DNA of 64,000 nucleotides, taken from assembly GCA_018240465.1 (NCBI GenBank), contig JAFEFS010000059.1:1-64000 (forward strand). Direction: 5' to 3'. Source of the DNA: Pseudomonadota bacterium. Lineage in GTDB: Bacteria > Pseudomonadota > Gammaproteobacteria > Xanthomonadales > Rhodanobacteraceae. Every line of letters begins with the position of its first letter. Within the stretch, counting starts at the first letter, position 1. A program made the position numbers and the translations under genes. Below the pieces are notes generated by a model that saw nothing but the letters and a program-made list of their open reading frames with translations, ran no database searches and was not told where the DNA came from. Positions 1 through 10,350 of this stretch are shown here, in pieces.

Positions 1-1
1 C

Positions 2-1696
2 CTCGCCCTCGACATCAACGCCTACAAGTTTTCACCGGATGGCAAGCAGGTGCTGTTGTCCATCGACATCTGGCCCGACTGCGGCAAGGAAAGTGATCCG
101 ATCGAGTGCACGAAGCAGCGCGCCGTCGACAGGGACAAGAGCAAGACCAGCGGGCGCATCTACGACAAGCTGTTCGTGCGCCACTGGGACACATGGGCCG
201 ACGGGCTGCGCTCGCAGCTTTTCGTGGCGACGGTCGATGCGAACGGGCAGATCGGCGCGCCGAAATTGCTGACGCGCGGCATCGACGGCGACATGCCTTC
301 GAAACCGTTCGGCGGCGACGACGAGTTCGCGTTTTCCGCCGACGGCAAGACCGTGTACTTCAGCGTGCGCATCGCCGGCAACAGCGAGCCGTGGTCGACC
401 AACTTCGACATCTACTCGGTACCGGCCGACGCCAGTGCCAAGCCGAAAAACCTGACTGCTGCGAATCCCGCCTGGGACACCGCGCCGGTACCGTCCGCCG
501 ACGGCAAGACGCTGTACTACCTGGCGATGAAGCGCGCCGGCTTCGAGGCGGATCGTTTCGGCGTGATGGCGATGGATCTGGCAAGCGGTGCGACGCGCGA
601 GATCGATCCGCAATGGGATCGTTCCGCAGGCGGACTCAAGCTCTCGGCCGATGGCAGGACGCTGTTCGTGACCGCGGACGACAACGGCGAGCATCCTCTG
701 TTCGGCATCGACATCGCAACCGGCAAGGCGACGAAGCTCGTGGGTGCGGGCGCGGTGCACGACTACAGCGTGCACGGCAACGACATCGTGTTCGCACGCA
801 CCACGTTGCAGACGCCGGCCGATTTGTTCCGCGTCGCCGCGAATGGCGGCAAGATTGCAGAGGTGACGAACCAGAACTCGGTCAAGATGGCCTTCGTCGA
901 GACCGGTGCCTACGAGCCGTTCACGTTCAAGGGTGCCAACGGCGACAGCGTGCAGGGCTGGGTGGTCAAGCCGGTCGGTTTCGACAAGGGCAGGAAATAT
1001 CCGGTCGCGTTCCTTATCCACGGCGGTCCGCAGAGCGCGTTCGGCAACGACTGGAGTTATCGCTGGAACCCGCAGACCTACGCGGGCCAGGGCTTCGCCG
1101 TGGTCATGGTCAACTTCCACGGCTCGACCGGCTACGGCCAGGCCTTCACCGATGCGATCTCGGGCGACTGGGGCGGCAAGCCGCTCGAGGACCTGCAGAA
1201 GGGTTGGGCGGCAGCACTGGAAAAGTATGCTTTTCTCGACGGCAACCGTGCCTGCGCGCTCGGCGCGTCGTACGGTGGCTACATGGTCTACTGGATCGCC
1301 GGCAGGTGGAACCAGCCGTGGAAGTGCCTGGTCGACCACGACGGCGTGTTCGACAACCGCATGATGGGCTACGCGACCGAGGAACTGTGGTTCTCCGAAT
1401 GGGAGAACAAGGGCACGCCGTGGGACAAACCCGAGAACTACGAGAAGTTCAATCCGGTCAACCATGTGAAGGATTGGCGCGTGCCGATGCTCGTGATCCA
1501 CAGCGAGAAGGATTTCCGCATTCCTGTGGAGCAAGGCCTGGCCGCGTTTACCGCGTTGCAGCGGCGCGGCATTCCCAGCGAACTGCTGAATTTTCCCGAC
1601 GAAAACCACTGGGTGTTGAAACCACAGAACAGCGTGCTCTGGCACGACACCGTGAATGCCTGGCTGAAACGCTGGACTACGGCGGCGGCGAAGTAG
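2..1696 (+). CDS. S9 family prolyl oligopeptidase-like peptidase (5' truncated)
   Basis: The reading frame is open from the first bases of the window, so the N-terminus lies outside. What remains is a beta-propeller region with repeated SADGKT-type blades, followed by an alpha/beta-hydrolase domain. The nucleophile is the Ser of GASYGGYM (codon 1268-1270), after an HGGP oxyanion motif (about 1020-1030). A C-terminal Asp (HSEKDFRIP) and His (DENHW) complete the triad. This arrangement is that of dipeptidyl aminopeptidase/acylaminoacyl-peptidases, which cleave short peptides. It ends in TAG with no gene immediately following, so it is probably unrelated to the formaldehyde genes downstream. Substrate specificity and any signal peptide cannot be judged from this fragment. 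Confidence 0.9.
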   Translation, partial: LALDINAYKFSPDGKQVLLSIDIWPDCGKESDPIECTKQRAVDRDKSKTSGRIYDKLFVRHWDTWADGLRSQLFVATVDANGQIGAPKLLTRGIDGDMPSKPFGGDDEFAFSADGKTVYFSVRIAGNSEPWSTNFDIYSVPADASAKPKNLTAANPAWDTAPVPSADGKTLYYLAMKRAGFEADRFGVMAMDLASGATREIDPQWDRSAGGLKLSADGRTLFVTADDNGEHPLFGIDIATGKATKLVGAGAVHDYSVHGNDIVFARTTLQTPADLFRVAANGGKIAEVTNQNSVKMAFVETGAYEPFTFKGANGDSVQGWVVKPVGFDKGRKYPVAFLIHGGPQSAFGNDWSYRWNPQTYAGQGFAVVMVNFHGSTGYGQAFTDAISGDWGGKPLEDLQKGWAAALEKYAFLDGNRACALGASYGGYMVYWIAGRWNQPWKCLVDHDGVFDNRMMGYATEELWFSEWENKGTPWDKPENYEKFNPVNHVKDWRVPMLVIHSEKDFRIPVEQGLAAFTALQRRGIPSELLNFPDENHWVLKPQNSVLWHDTVNAWLKRWTTAAAK

Positions 1697-1936
1697 ATCT
1701 TCCCGCATTGCTTGCGCAGATCGACGCGGAGTTTGTCGGGTCCGGTTTTTGTCGAGAGCGACGGTTGGACACCGCCGCCGCGGCACGATTGCTCCGCTTC
1801 CGGGACAGTTTGTGCGCAGCCACCCCTAGATTCAGCACACCCCTTCCCGAGCCGCAAACCCGCCCTAGAATCCTCGTCGACCCTCGAGGAACTCGTCGTG
1901 CCGCGGCTCGAAAGATTCCCAGGCAACACAAGGATC
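1697..1936 (+). promoter_or_regulatory. Leader region of the formaldehyde-detoxification genes
   Basis: This 240-nt stretch has no gene. It carries two similar hexamers resembling -10 boxes (TAGATT and TAGAAT, about 1828 and 1866), each preceded by CCC. No convincing -35 element was found. It probably contains the promoter for fghA-frmA-gfa, but the exact start is unresolved. Confidence 0.3.
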
Positions 1937-3995
<2,059 letters not shown>

Positions 3996-4118
3996 TTTTC
4001 GAAAGAAGCGCGGTCGTGGACGGCCGCATTTCTCAGCTTCGCGATCACGGATGAACGCAACAACAGTGTCTGGCGCCGTGGATCACGGCAAGCATTTCAA
4101 TAATCGGGAGGAACAGCC

Positions 4119-4694
4119 ATGGCAGTTGCAATTCATCCATCCGTAGACAAAGGCCTCAAGCCCGCCGCCGCGGGTTTCGCGGGCGGCACCCTGGTCTGCA
4201 AGTGCAGCAGCAATCCGGTCAAGGTGCAGGTCGATTCGCAGGTGCTGCACAACCATGCGTGCGGCTGCACCAAGTGCTGGAAGCCGGCCGGTGCGCTGTT
4301 CTCCGTCGTCGGCGTCGTGCCGAAGGACAAAGTGAAGGTGACCGAGAACGGCAACAAGCTCAAGATCGTCGACGACAAGGCGACGATCCAGCGCTACGCC
4401 TGCACCGGCTGCGGTGTGCACCTGTTCGGCCGCATTGAGAACAACAAGCACGCGTTCTACGGACTGGACTTCATCCACGCCGAACTGTCGCCGCAGTCAG
4501 GCTGGGCGCCGGCCGGTTTCGCCGCGTTCGTGTCATCAATCATCGAAGCCGGCGCCGACCCGAACGGTATGGGTGCGGTGCGCGCTCGGCTGAAGGAGAT
4601 TTTCGGCAACGACTACTACGACTGCCTCAACCCGCCGCTGATGGATGCTCTGGCGACACATGCGGCCAAACAGAGCGGCGTGCTCAAGGCCTGA
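4119..4694 (+). CDS. gfa: S-(hydroxymethyl)glutathione synthase
   Basis: The 191-aa protein is a member of the Gfa (glutathione-dependent formaldehyde-activating) family, which speeds the condensation of formaldehyde with glutathione. The zinc-binding cysteines are seen in [19 protein letters not shown] and CTGCGVHLF, and the family segment [10 protein letters not shown] is present. The start is supported by CGGGAGG 7 nt upstream of ATG 4119. It lies 123 nt after frmA and is followed at once by an intrinsic terminator, so it is the last gene of the fghA-frmA-gfa unit. The presence of Gfa suggests the cell meets real formaldehyde flux, in line with the quinoprotein dehydrogenase cluster downstream. 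Confidence 0.93.
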   Translation: MAVAIHPSVDKGLKPAAAGFAGGTLVCKCSSNPVKVQVDSQVLHNHACGCTKCWKPAGALFSVVGVVPKDKVKVTENGNKLKIVDDKATIQRYACTGCGVHLFGRIENNKHAFYGLDFIHAELSPQSGWAPAGFAAFVSSIIEAGADPNGMGAVRARLKEIFGNDYYDCLNPPLMDALATHAAKQSGVLKA

Positions 4695-4715
4695 AACGTT
4701 TCACTGAATGAAAAG

Positions 4716-4742
4716 AGGTCGGCGCGACGTCGGCCTTTTTTC
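4716..4742 (+). terminator. Intrinsic terminator after gfa
   Basis: AGGTCGGCG pairs with CGTCGGCCT around loop CGA (with G-T pairs) and is followed by six T residues. It lies 21 nt past the gfa stop. Twenty bases of it recur exactly at 8111-8130. Confidence 0.85.
4721..4740 (+). repeat. 20-bp direct repeat, copy 1 (within the gfa terminator)
   Basis: The sequence ggcgcgacgtcggccttttt occurs here and again, without mismatch, at 8111-8130. The flanks of the two copies differ. The copies bracket the sigma-factor/SDR segment. Confidence 0.8.
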
Positions 4743-4975
4743 TGTCTGGGCGTTTGCGGTTCCCGCAAGCGTACCGTGTGTAGGGGGCATTCTTAGACCT
4801 GATTAGCGCTGAACCTCAGCGCGCAGTTGCAGGATTTACGACCGCGTAGGCCGAAGATCGCCGAGGTCTCTGCTAACCAGGAAAGTCTACTCTGACCCCG
4901 GGTTTGTACCCGGGTTCGACCCCGGTTTTCCGCTTTCGACCCCGGGTTTCCTATGCGTTTAGTGGCGGAGCAATA
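4743..4975. repeat. Gene-free stretch with three GACCCCGG(G)TTT repeats
   Basis: From about 4893 to 4951, GACCCCGGGTTTG, CGACCCCGGTTTT and CGACCCCGGGTTTCC occur as three imperfect copies. The first follows AGTCTACTCT. Such CTGACCCCGG motifs resemble short dispersed repeats I have seen around mobile genes in related genomes, but no transposase is nearby. The rest of the stretch shows nothing recognisable. It is the downstream end of the minus-strand sigma gene. Confidence 0.45.
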
Positions 4976-5893
4976 TTAGGCAGCCACCTGCAGTCGATCC
5001 AACACTACGATCTGCGCACCTTCCAGTACATACCGTGCGTAGCGGAAGTCGCGAATCGCGGAGACGTCACTGCCGTTCCACTCGATCACCACGAAATACA
5101 AAGGTGCACCGTCCGGCTCGTCGGGGTCGAACGCGAGCAGCGCAGGATTGCGATCCACGAGACCTAACCCCAGTTTCCATCCGCTCAAGCGGTTGTAGTT
5201 CTCGAAGTAGTTGGAAACCCGCACCTTGCCGTTCACCTGCATGCGGTTCACTAGGTTGAGTTTGACCTCTTCCGCCAGCATGTCTCGCACCGCATCGAAA
5301 TTCCGTGCATTGAAGTGGGAAGCGTAAGCGGTCAGCAGACGGCGTTCGTGTGCATTGAGCAGAGGTGCCGGCGCGTCGTCTGGCGTGCTGGCGAGTTCCT
5401 TCAGACGGGCACGACCACGCTGCAAAGCCGATTTGACCGCCGGCACCGTGCTGTCGGTGAAGTTCGAGACTTCGTCCAGAGAGTAGCCGAGCACGTCCTT
5501 GAAGATCACGGTGCTGCGCTGCAGTGGTGGCAGTAGCACAAAGAGCCTGAAGCCGACGAGTGCAGCGTCGAAAGTGTCAACGCGGGTGAAATGGTCGATG
5601 ATCATGTCCAGCTCCTCGTCCGCGTGGCGTTCGTCTTCGCGGGCGCGCCGCCGCACGAAGTCGATCGCGGTGTTGTGGATCACCCGAATCAGCCAGCGTT
5701 CGAGCACGGAGAAGTTGTCGATATCCGGCGGCGAGTCGAGTGCCTTCATCACCGCTTCCTGCACCACGTCGTCGCCGTCCACCGCGGAGCCGGTCATGCG
5801 CGCCGCGTAGCGGTGCAGGCGCGGCCGTATTTCGGCCAAGATGCGTTCGAGCAATAGCTGTCGCGCAGGGAGTGCAGCAGAAGCGTCCGTCAT
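4976..5893 (-). CDS. ECF sigma factor with C-terminal SnoaL-like domain (SigJ type)
   Basis: The 305-aa product has a sigma-70 region 2 at the N-terminus (about residues 20-90, with GDDVVQEAVMKAL and the ERWLIRVIHNTAID segment). Region 4 covers about 115-170 (LGYSLDEVSNFTDSTVPAVKSALQRGR helix-turn-helix). A C-terminal SnoaL/NTF2-like domain covers about 185-300 (LLTAYASHFNARNFDAVRDMLAE). This layout is that of SigJ-type ECF factors, in which the fused domain rather than a separate anti-sigma factor is thought to control activity. It is divergent from two SDR genes, which are its obvious candidate targets. It lies inside a segment framed by a 20-bp direct repeat. Confidence 0.88.
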   Translation of the reverse strand: MTDASAALPARQLLLERILAEIRPRLHRYAARMTGSAVDGDDVVQEAVMKALDSPPDIDNFSVLERWLIRVIHNTAIDFVRRRAREDERHADEELDMIIDHFTRVDTFDAALVGFRLFVLLPPLQRSTVIFKDVLGYSLDEVSNFTDSTVPAVKSALQRGRARLKELASTPDDAPAPLLNAHERRLLTAYASHFNARNFDAVRDMLAEEVKLNLVNRMQVNGKVRVSNYFENYNRLSGWKLGLGLVDRNPALLAFDPDEPDGAPLYFVVIEWNGSDVSAIRDFRYARYVLEGAQIVVLDRLQVAA

Positions 5894-6188
5894 GGCCCGG
5901 TCGGTCCTCGAAGTTTTGGTAGCGATGATCTAGAAAAGTGCCTGATTATGCGCCGGGAGGCATCGCCTTTTCGGCGACTCTCCCGCTCATCTTGAGAACG
6001 TTCCAGGGCGCGCAAAGGAATCGGTCCCGCAGCGAATCTCTGCCACGGCAGACCGGAGCCTCCTCCACATGCCATCCGGTCGGGCCGACCAATCCTCCAA
6101 GCACCGATTCTTTTTGCCCCGTCAGTTCGATTCCTGATGAGTGCCGCCGAATGCGCGGCGAAGAATCCCGCTCGAGAGAGGTAACGAC
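5894..6188. promoter_or_regulatory. Divergent promoter region between the SigJ-type sigma gene and the SDR genes
   Basis: This 295-nt region must carry start signals for both directions. GGTCGG-G-CCGACC at 6078-6090 is a perfect 6-bp inverted repeat about 100 nt before the first SDR start and is a possible operator. GAGAGAGGT at about 6174-6182 is a good ribosome-binding site that fixes ATG 6189. Confidence 0.4.
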
Positions 6189-6980
6189 ATGCTGCTCAAA
6201 CGTAAGAATGCGGTGATCTATGGCGCCGCCGGTGGCGTCGGTGCTGCGGTTGCGAAGGTCTTTGCCCGTGAGGGCGCCGGCGTTTTCCTGACCGGCCGCG
6301 ACATGGCCAGGGTGGAAACACTGGCGCAGGAAATCCGTGCCGATGGCGGGCAGGCCGAAGCCGCCATGGTGGATGCCCTGGACGAGACGGCGATCGACCG
6401 GCACCTCGACGCCGTTGCCGCCAAAGCCGGTGGCATCGACATCTCCTTCAATGCCGTTGGCATACCCAACACTACCTTGCAGGGCGTGCCTCTCACGGAC
6501 ATCACGGTCGAGCAGTTCACGCTGCCGATTGCCACTTACACGCGAACGAACTTCCTCACTGCGCGACTCGCGGCGCGCCGCATGGTGCAGAACAAGTCTG
6601 GCGTGATCCTCACCATCACGCCAATCGTGTCGCGCGCCAGCATTCCGCTGCTGGGAGGCTTTGCGCTCGCGATGGGTGCGATTGACGTACTCACCCGCAA
6701 CCTTTCCGCGGAACTTGCGTCGCACGGCATCCGAGTGGCCGGCTTGCGCCCGGACGGCATGCCGGATTCCGCGACCATCCGCGAGGTATTCGGCATTCAC
6801 GCCAAGGTCTACGGGATGAACTGGGAGCAGTTCCACGACTTCGTGGCCGACAAGAACCATCCCAAGCGCCTGCTGCACCTGCCGGAACTGGCCGAGGCGG
6901 CAGCCTTCCTTGCTTCGGATCGCGCGAGCGGCCTAACCGGCACCATGCTCAACCTGAGCCTGGGCATGCTCGACGATTGA
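6189..6980 (+). CDS. SDR-family protein lacking the usual YxxxK pair
   Basis: The 263-aa product begins with the NAD(P)-binding strand and glycine motif VIYGAAGGVGAAVA, so it is a Rossmann-fold short-chain dehydrogenase relative. An NAVG segment stands where NNAG is usual. At the site where active SDRs carry Tyr-x-x-x-Lys, this protein reads GGFALAMGAIDVLTR, with neither Tyr nor Lys. It may be non-catalytic or use another mechanism; I recall relatives with the same loss but cannot confirm this. The start is set by GAGAGAGGT 6 nt upstream. It precedes a second, intact SDR by 35 nt. Confidence 0.8.
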   Translation: MLLKRKNAVIYGAAGGVGAAVAKVFAREGAGVFLTGRDMARVETLAQEIRADGGQAEAAMVDALDETAIDRHLDAVAAKAGGIDISFNAVGIPNTTLQGVPLTDITVEQFTLPIATYTRTNFLTARLAARRMVQNKSGVILTITPIVSRASIPLLGGFALAMGAIDVLTRNLSAELASHGIRVAGLRPDGMPDSATIREVFGIHAKVYGMNWEQFHDFVADKNHPKRLLHLPELAEAAAFLASDRASGLTGTMLNLSLGMLDD

Positions 6981-7015
6981 TCCGTCCCCTCAACCCACCT
7001 ACCAGGCACTCCACC

Positions 7016-7738
7016 ATGAACATCAGCAAGAAGACCCTTCTCATCACTGGCGCCAACCGCGGCATCGGCCGTGCCCTCGTCGACGAAGCATTGCGGCGCG
7101 GTGCGGCGCGCGTCTACGCAGGAGTGCGCAACGATTTCCACCATGCCGATGCGCGCGTGACGCCGCTCAGGCTCGACGTGACCGACGCAGCTCAGGTCGC
7201 GCACGCGGTGTCCCGGGTGGGCCAGCTCGATGTGCTGGTCAACAACGCCGCGATCGCCCTGTTCGACGACCTAAGCGATCTCGACCAGATCCAGAAGCTG
7301 CTGGAAGTGAACGTTCTCGGCACGATGCGGGTAACCCAGGCATTCGTTCCTCTGCTAAAGCATTCGCGCGGCGCCATCGTCGCTAACCTGTCGCTGGCGG
7401 CCATTGCGCCGGTGCCGGCAACCCCGGGCTATTCCGCCTCCAAGGCAGCACTGGCCAACATGATCCAGTCGCTCCGCGCGTTGCTGGGGCGCGAAGGCGT
7501 GTCGGTGCATGCGGCGTACATCGGACCCACCGACACAGACATGAGCCGCGGCATCGAGGTGCAGAAGGCCGCCCCCGAAACGACTGCACAGGGCATCTAC
7601 GACGGTTTGGCGGAAGGCCAAGAAGACATTTTCCCCGATCCCATGTCGCGCACCGTGGCCGACGCCTGGCGCCAGAGCGTGGTGAAAATGCTCGAGAGTC
7701 AGTTCCGCGTTTACCTGCCTCCGGCAAAGGCAGGCTGA
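7016..7738 (+). CDS. SDR-family NAD(P)-dependent oxidoreductase
   Basis: The 240-aa product is a classical short-chain dehydrogenase. It has the glycine-rich TGANRGIG, the NNAA motif, a catalytic Ser in the NLSLAAIAP region and the full GYSASKAAL (Tyr-x-x-x-Lys). The substrate cannot be told from sequence. ATG 7016 (MNISKKTLL) was chosen over an upstream in-frame start because SDR homology begins there; the ribosome-binding site is weak. It lies 35 nt after the preceding SDR and is likely co-transcribed, perhaps under the SigJ-type sigma factor encoded divergently. Confidence 0.87.
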   Translation: MNISKKTLLITGANRGIGRALVDEALRRGAARVYAGVRNDFHHADARVTPLRLDVTDAAQVAHAVSRVGQLDVLVNNAAIALFDDLSDLDQIQKLLEVNVLGTMRVTQAFVPLLKHSRGAIVANLSLAAIAPVPATPGYSASKAALANMIQSLRALLGREGVSVHAAYIGPTDTDMSRGIEVQKAAPETTAQGIYDGLAEGQEDIFPDPMSRTVADAWRQSVVKMLESQFRVYLPPAKAG

Positions 7739-8152
7739 TTGCCCTGACGTCCGGCATGGCACTGAAACAGACGCGCGAGCCGCGGCTTTTTGCTCTGATA
7801 TACGCCTTCCTCTCCCCATGCCACGTCGCGCCCGCACAGTGCTGCCCGGAGCAATACTCTCCAAGCCTGAATCCGGTCAGATGAACGTAATAGTGAGTCG
7901 CCGTGACTCGGACCAGGGTGGAATCCGCCGCCGCGAAGCCACACGCGCAACTGGCCATGCAGGGCCAGAACCGCTATCGGCTTTCTCGCAGCGGGGACCG
8001 ACTCGTTCGCCGACTTGTGTTTGTCTTGCCTGCAACGCGCTGGGAGGAATTCAGTGCGACCACGCGCTGGCATCGCGGCGGCGGCAACGACGACGGCTTC
8101 GTATTCCGTTGGCGCGACGTCGGCCTTTTTCGCTGCGGAAGCGGGGCTTTGT
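7739..8152. other. 414-nt gap between convergent genes, with repeat copy 2
   Basis: No convincing gene is present; short open frames here show no domain or codon signature. The only notable element is the second copy of the 20-bp repeat (8111-8130). It can still form a shorter hairpin followed by five T residues on the + strand and might end transcription from the SDR genes. Confidence 0.5.
8111..8130 (+). repeat. 20-bp direct repeat, copy 2
   Basis: This is an exact copy of 4721-4740. Upstream bases differ, so the stem is weaker here (about 7 bp including G-T pairs). Confidence 0.8.
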
Positions 8153-10237
8153 TCAGTGCGAGAGCACGATGCCGTGCTTGTGCATCTTGCGATACAACGT
8201 ATTGCGGCTGATGTTGAGCGCCGCCGCCGTGCGGCTGACGTTCCAGCGCAGGCGCTCCAGTTCGCGCAGCAGGGCCGCGCGTTCGGCGTCGCGCAGCGCG
8301 CTCGACGGCAGGCCGGCCGGTCCTTGCGCTGTGCCGGACGCACCCGCACCGACGAAAGATGCCGGTGCGGGCGCGGCCTGGTAGTCGTTGTCGAGAATTT
8401 CCTGCGGCAGGTTCGATAGCCGGATCGTGTGGTTGCGGCACAGCACCGATGCGGTCCGCAGCACGTTGCGCAGCTGGCGCACGTTGCCGGGCCAGGGATA
8501 GTCGATCAGGCGCTTGAACGCGTCGCGCGCGATCTCGATGGTGGCGTCGGCGGCTTCTTCGCGCAGCAGTGCCTGGATCAGTTCGGCCTTGTCGCCGCGA
8601 TCGCGAAGCAGGGGCAGGCACAGCGTCATTCCGTTGAGACGGTAGTACAAGTCCTCGCGGAATTCGCCGCTCGCGACCATCGCGCGCAGATCGCGATGGC
8701 TTGCGGTGATCACGTGCAGGTCGACCGGGATCGCGGCCTCGCCGCCGAGCGGGGCCACCTCGCGTGCCTCGATGACGCGCAACAGGCGCGTCTGCAGCAG
8801 CATCGGCATGTCGCCGATTTCGTCGAGGAACAGCGTGCCTCCGCTGGATTGCTGGATCTTGCCGGCGCGTCCCTCTCTGGAAGTGTTCGCGAACTTGCCC
8901 TGGGCGTAGCCGAACAGCTCGCTCTCGATGAGGCTTTCCGGTATCGCAGCACAATTGACCGTGACGAACGGGCGATCGTGCCAATGGCTCTCGCGATGCA
9001 AGGTGCGTGCGAATGCCTCCTTGCCCGTGCCGGTTGCGCCCTGCAGCAGGATCGGTATTTGTTTGGCGAACAGTTGGTGGCCACAGGCGAGGGCCTTGTG
9101 GATTGCTTCGTCCGCGCCGACGTACTGATTTCCCGGTTCGAGGCGTGTATTCACCTGCGCCTGGGCCAGTATTCCTCCCTGCCCCGGGCCCGACGCGCCG
9201 ATGCGCAGCAGGCTGGCGTTCAAGGGCTGCGGGACAGGCGCGCGCACGATCGCGAAGAAGCGGCGGCCCAAGGCCACGTCGCGCACGGGCCAGATCGCAC
9301 CCGATTCGCTGTATGCGCGCTGCTCGAGTGTGGTGAAGTCGAACTGGAAGAATTCCGAGATCGACTTGCCGACCAGTTGCTTGCGGTTCGCGCAGCCGAG
9401 CTGGAGCAGCGCGGACTCGTTGACCGCCTGGACGTTGCCGCTGGCATCCACCGCCAGCAGCGCTTCGTGCAGCAGACCGACGAACTCCGGGCGGCTGTGG
9501 AAGCGCAGGATGTAGCCATGGCCGAACTCGCGCAGGAAATTCCAGCGCGAGATCAGGTTGGCCGACATGTTCACCAGGGCCATCGTATGGCGCTGGATCA
9601 GGCGGCTGTCATTCGAATTCACGGTGGAGGCATCGAGCACGGCCATCAATTCACCGTGCGGATCGAGGATGGGAGCGCCGGAGCACGACAGGCTCATGTT
9701 GTAGCCGCGAAAATGCTCCTCGCGGTGCACGGTCACCGCGCCGGCTTCCGCAACGCAGGTGCCGATGCCGTTCGTGCCTTCGTGGCGTTCGTCCCAGAGT
9801 GCGCCGAGCCACAGGCCGGCCTGACGGAATTCGCGTTGTAGGGTGGGATCGGTGATCGTGTTGAGCACGGTGCCCCGCGCGTCGGCGAGGATGACGGCAA
9901 AGCCCGAACCGGAGATCTGCTCGTAGAGGCTTTCCATTTCGGCACGCGCGACACGCAGCAATTCGCCCATGCGCTGCTGCAGTTCCTTCACCGACAGCGG
10001 ATCGAGTACGGCAACCTGGCGCGGCCCCTGCGGTTCGATGCCGTATTCCTTGATGCAGCGATACCACGAACGGGTGACGTGCGGCTCGATCCCGGCCGGT
10101 CTCAGGCCGCTTTGTACGGTGTTGATGATGCGCGAGGCGTGGCTGCTGGCGAGTACCGATAGTGTCACGCGACTGCCCTCGAGTGTCGTGGCGCCGGACA
10201 ATACGCCGCGTGTTGGCGGCGCATACCGCCGCTCCAT
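8153..10237 (-). CDS. AcoR-like Fis-family AAA+ transcriptional regulator with degenerate GAFTGA loop
   Basis: The 694-aa product has the AcoR layout: an N-terminal GAF-like sensor (about 70-230, with WDERHEGTNGIGTC), a PAS segment (about 265-310), an AAA+ domain (about 370-600) and a C-terminal Fis helix-turn-helix (WNVSRTAAALNISRNTLYRKM). Walker A is GATGTGKEA, Walker B is GGTLFLDEIGD, and the arginine-finger region is FREDLYYRLNG. Where sigma-54 activators carry GAFTGA, this protein reads GKFANT. GTG at about 10168, with GAGGG upstream, is an alternative start to ATG 10237, whose purine tract abuts the codon. It is the last gene of the minus-strand quinoprotein cluster, 113 nt after the cytochrome gene, and probably controls it. 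Confidence 0.88.
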   Translation of the reverse strand: MERRYAPPTRGVLSGATTLEGSRVTLSVLASSHASRIINTVQSGLRPAGIEPHVTRSWYRCIKEYGIEPQGPRQVAVLDPLSVKELQQRMGELLRVARAEMESLYEQISGSGFAVILADARGTVLNTITDPTLQREFRQAGLWLGALWDERHEGTNGIGTCVAEAGAVTVHREEHFRGYNMSLSCSGAPILDPHGELMAVLDASTVNSNDSRLIQRHTMALVNMSANLISRWNFLREFGHGYILRFHSRPEFVGLLHEALLAVDASGNVQAVNESALLQLGCANRKQLVGKSISEFFQFDFTTLEQRAYSESGAIWPVRDVALGRRFFAIVRAPVPQPLNASLLRIGASGPGQGGILAQAQVNTRLEPGNQYVGADEAIHKALACGHQLFAKQIPILLQGATGTGKEAFARTLHRESHWHDRPFVTVNCAAIPESLIESELFGYAQGKFANTSREGRAGKIQQSSGGTLFLDEIGDMPMLLQTRLLRVIEAREVAPLGGEAAIPVDLHVITASHRDLRAMVASGEFREDLYYRLNGMTLCLPLLRDRGDKAELIQALLREEAADATIEIARDAFKRLIDYPWPGNVRQLRNVLRTASVLCRNHTIRLSNLPQEILDNDYQAAPAPASFVGAGASGTAQGPAGLPSSALRDAERAALLRELERLRWNVSRTAAALNISRNTLYRKMHKHGIVLSH

Positions 10238-10350
10238 CCCCTTTTGCGCGAATCAGTATCGTTACCGCGTAGCTTAGCTTCGCCCGATCGCCAGACGCGG
10301 GCAAACTGCACCGCAGCAATTCGGCCCGGGTTGTACCGGAAACGGAACAC

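Noticed and set aside
7903-8211. A 102-codon + strand frame in the gap before the AcoR-like gene
   Set aside because: It overlaps the end of the regulator on the other strand, spans the 20-bp repeat and shows no domain or ribosome-binding site.
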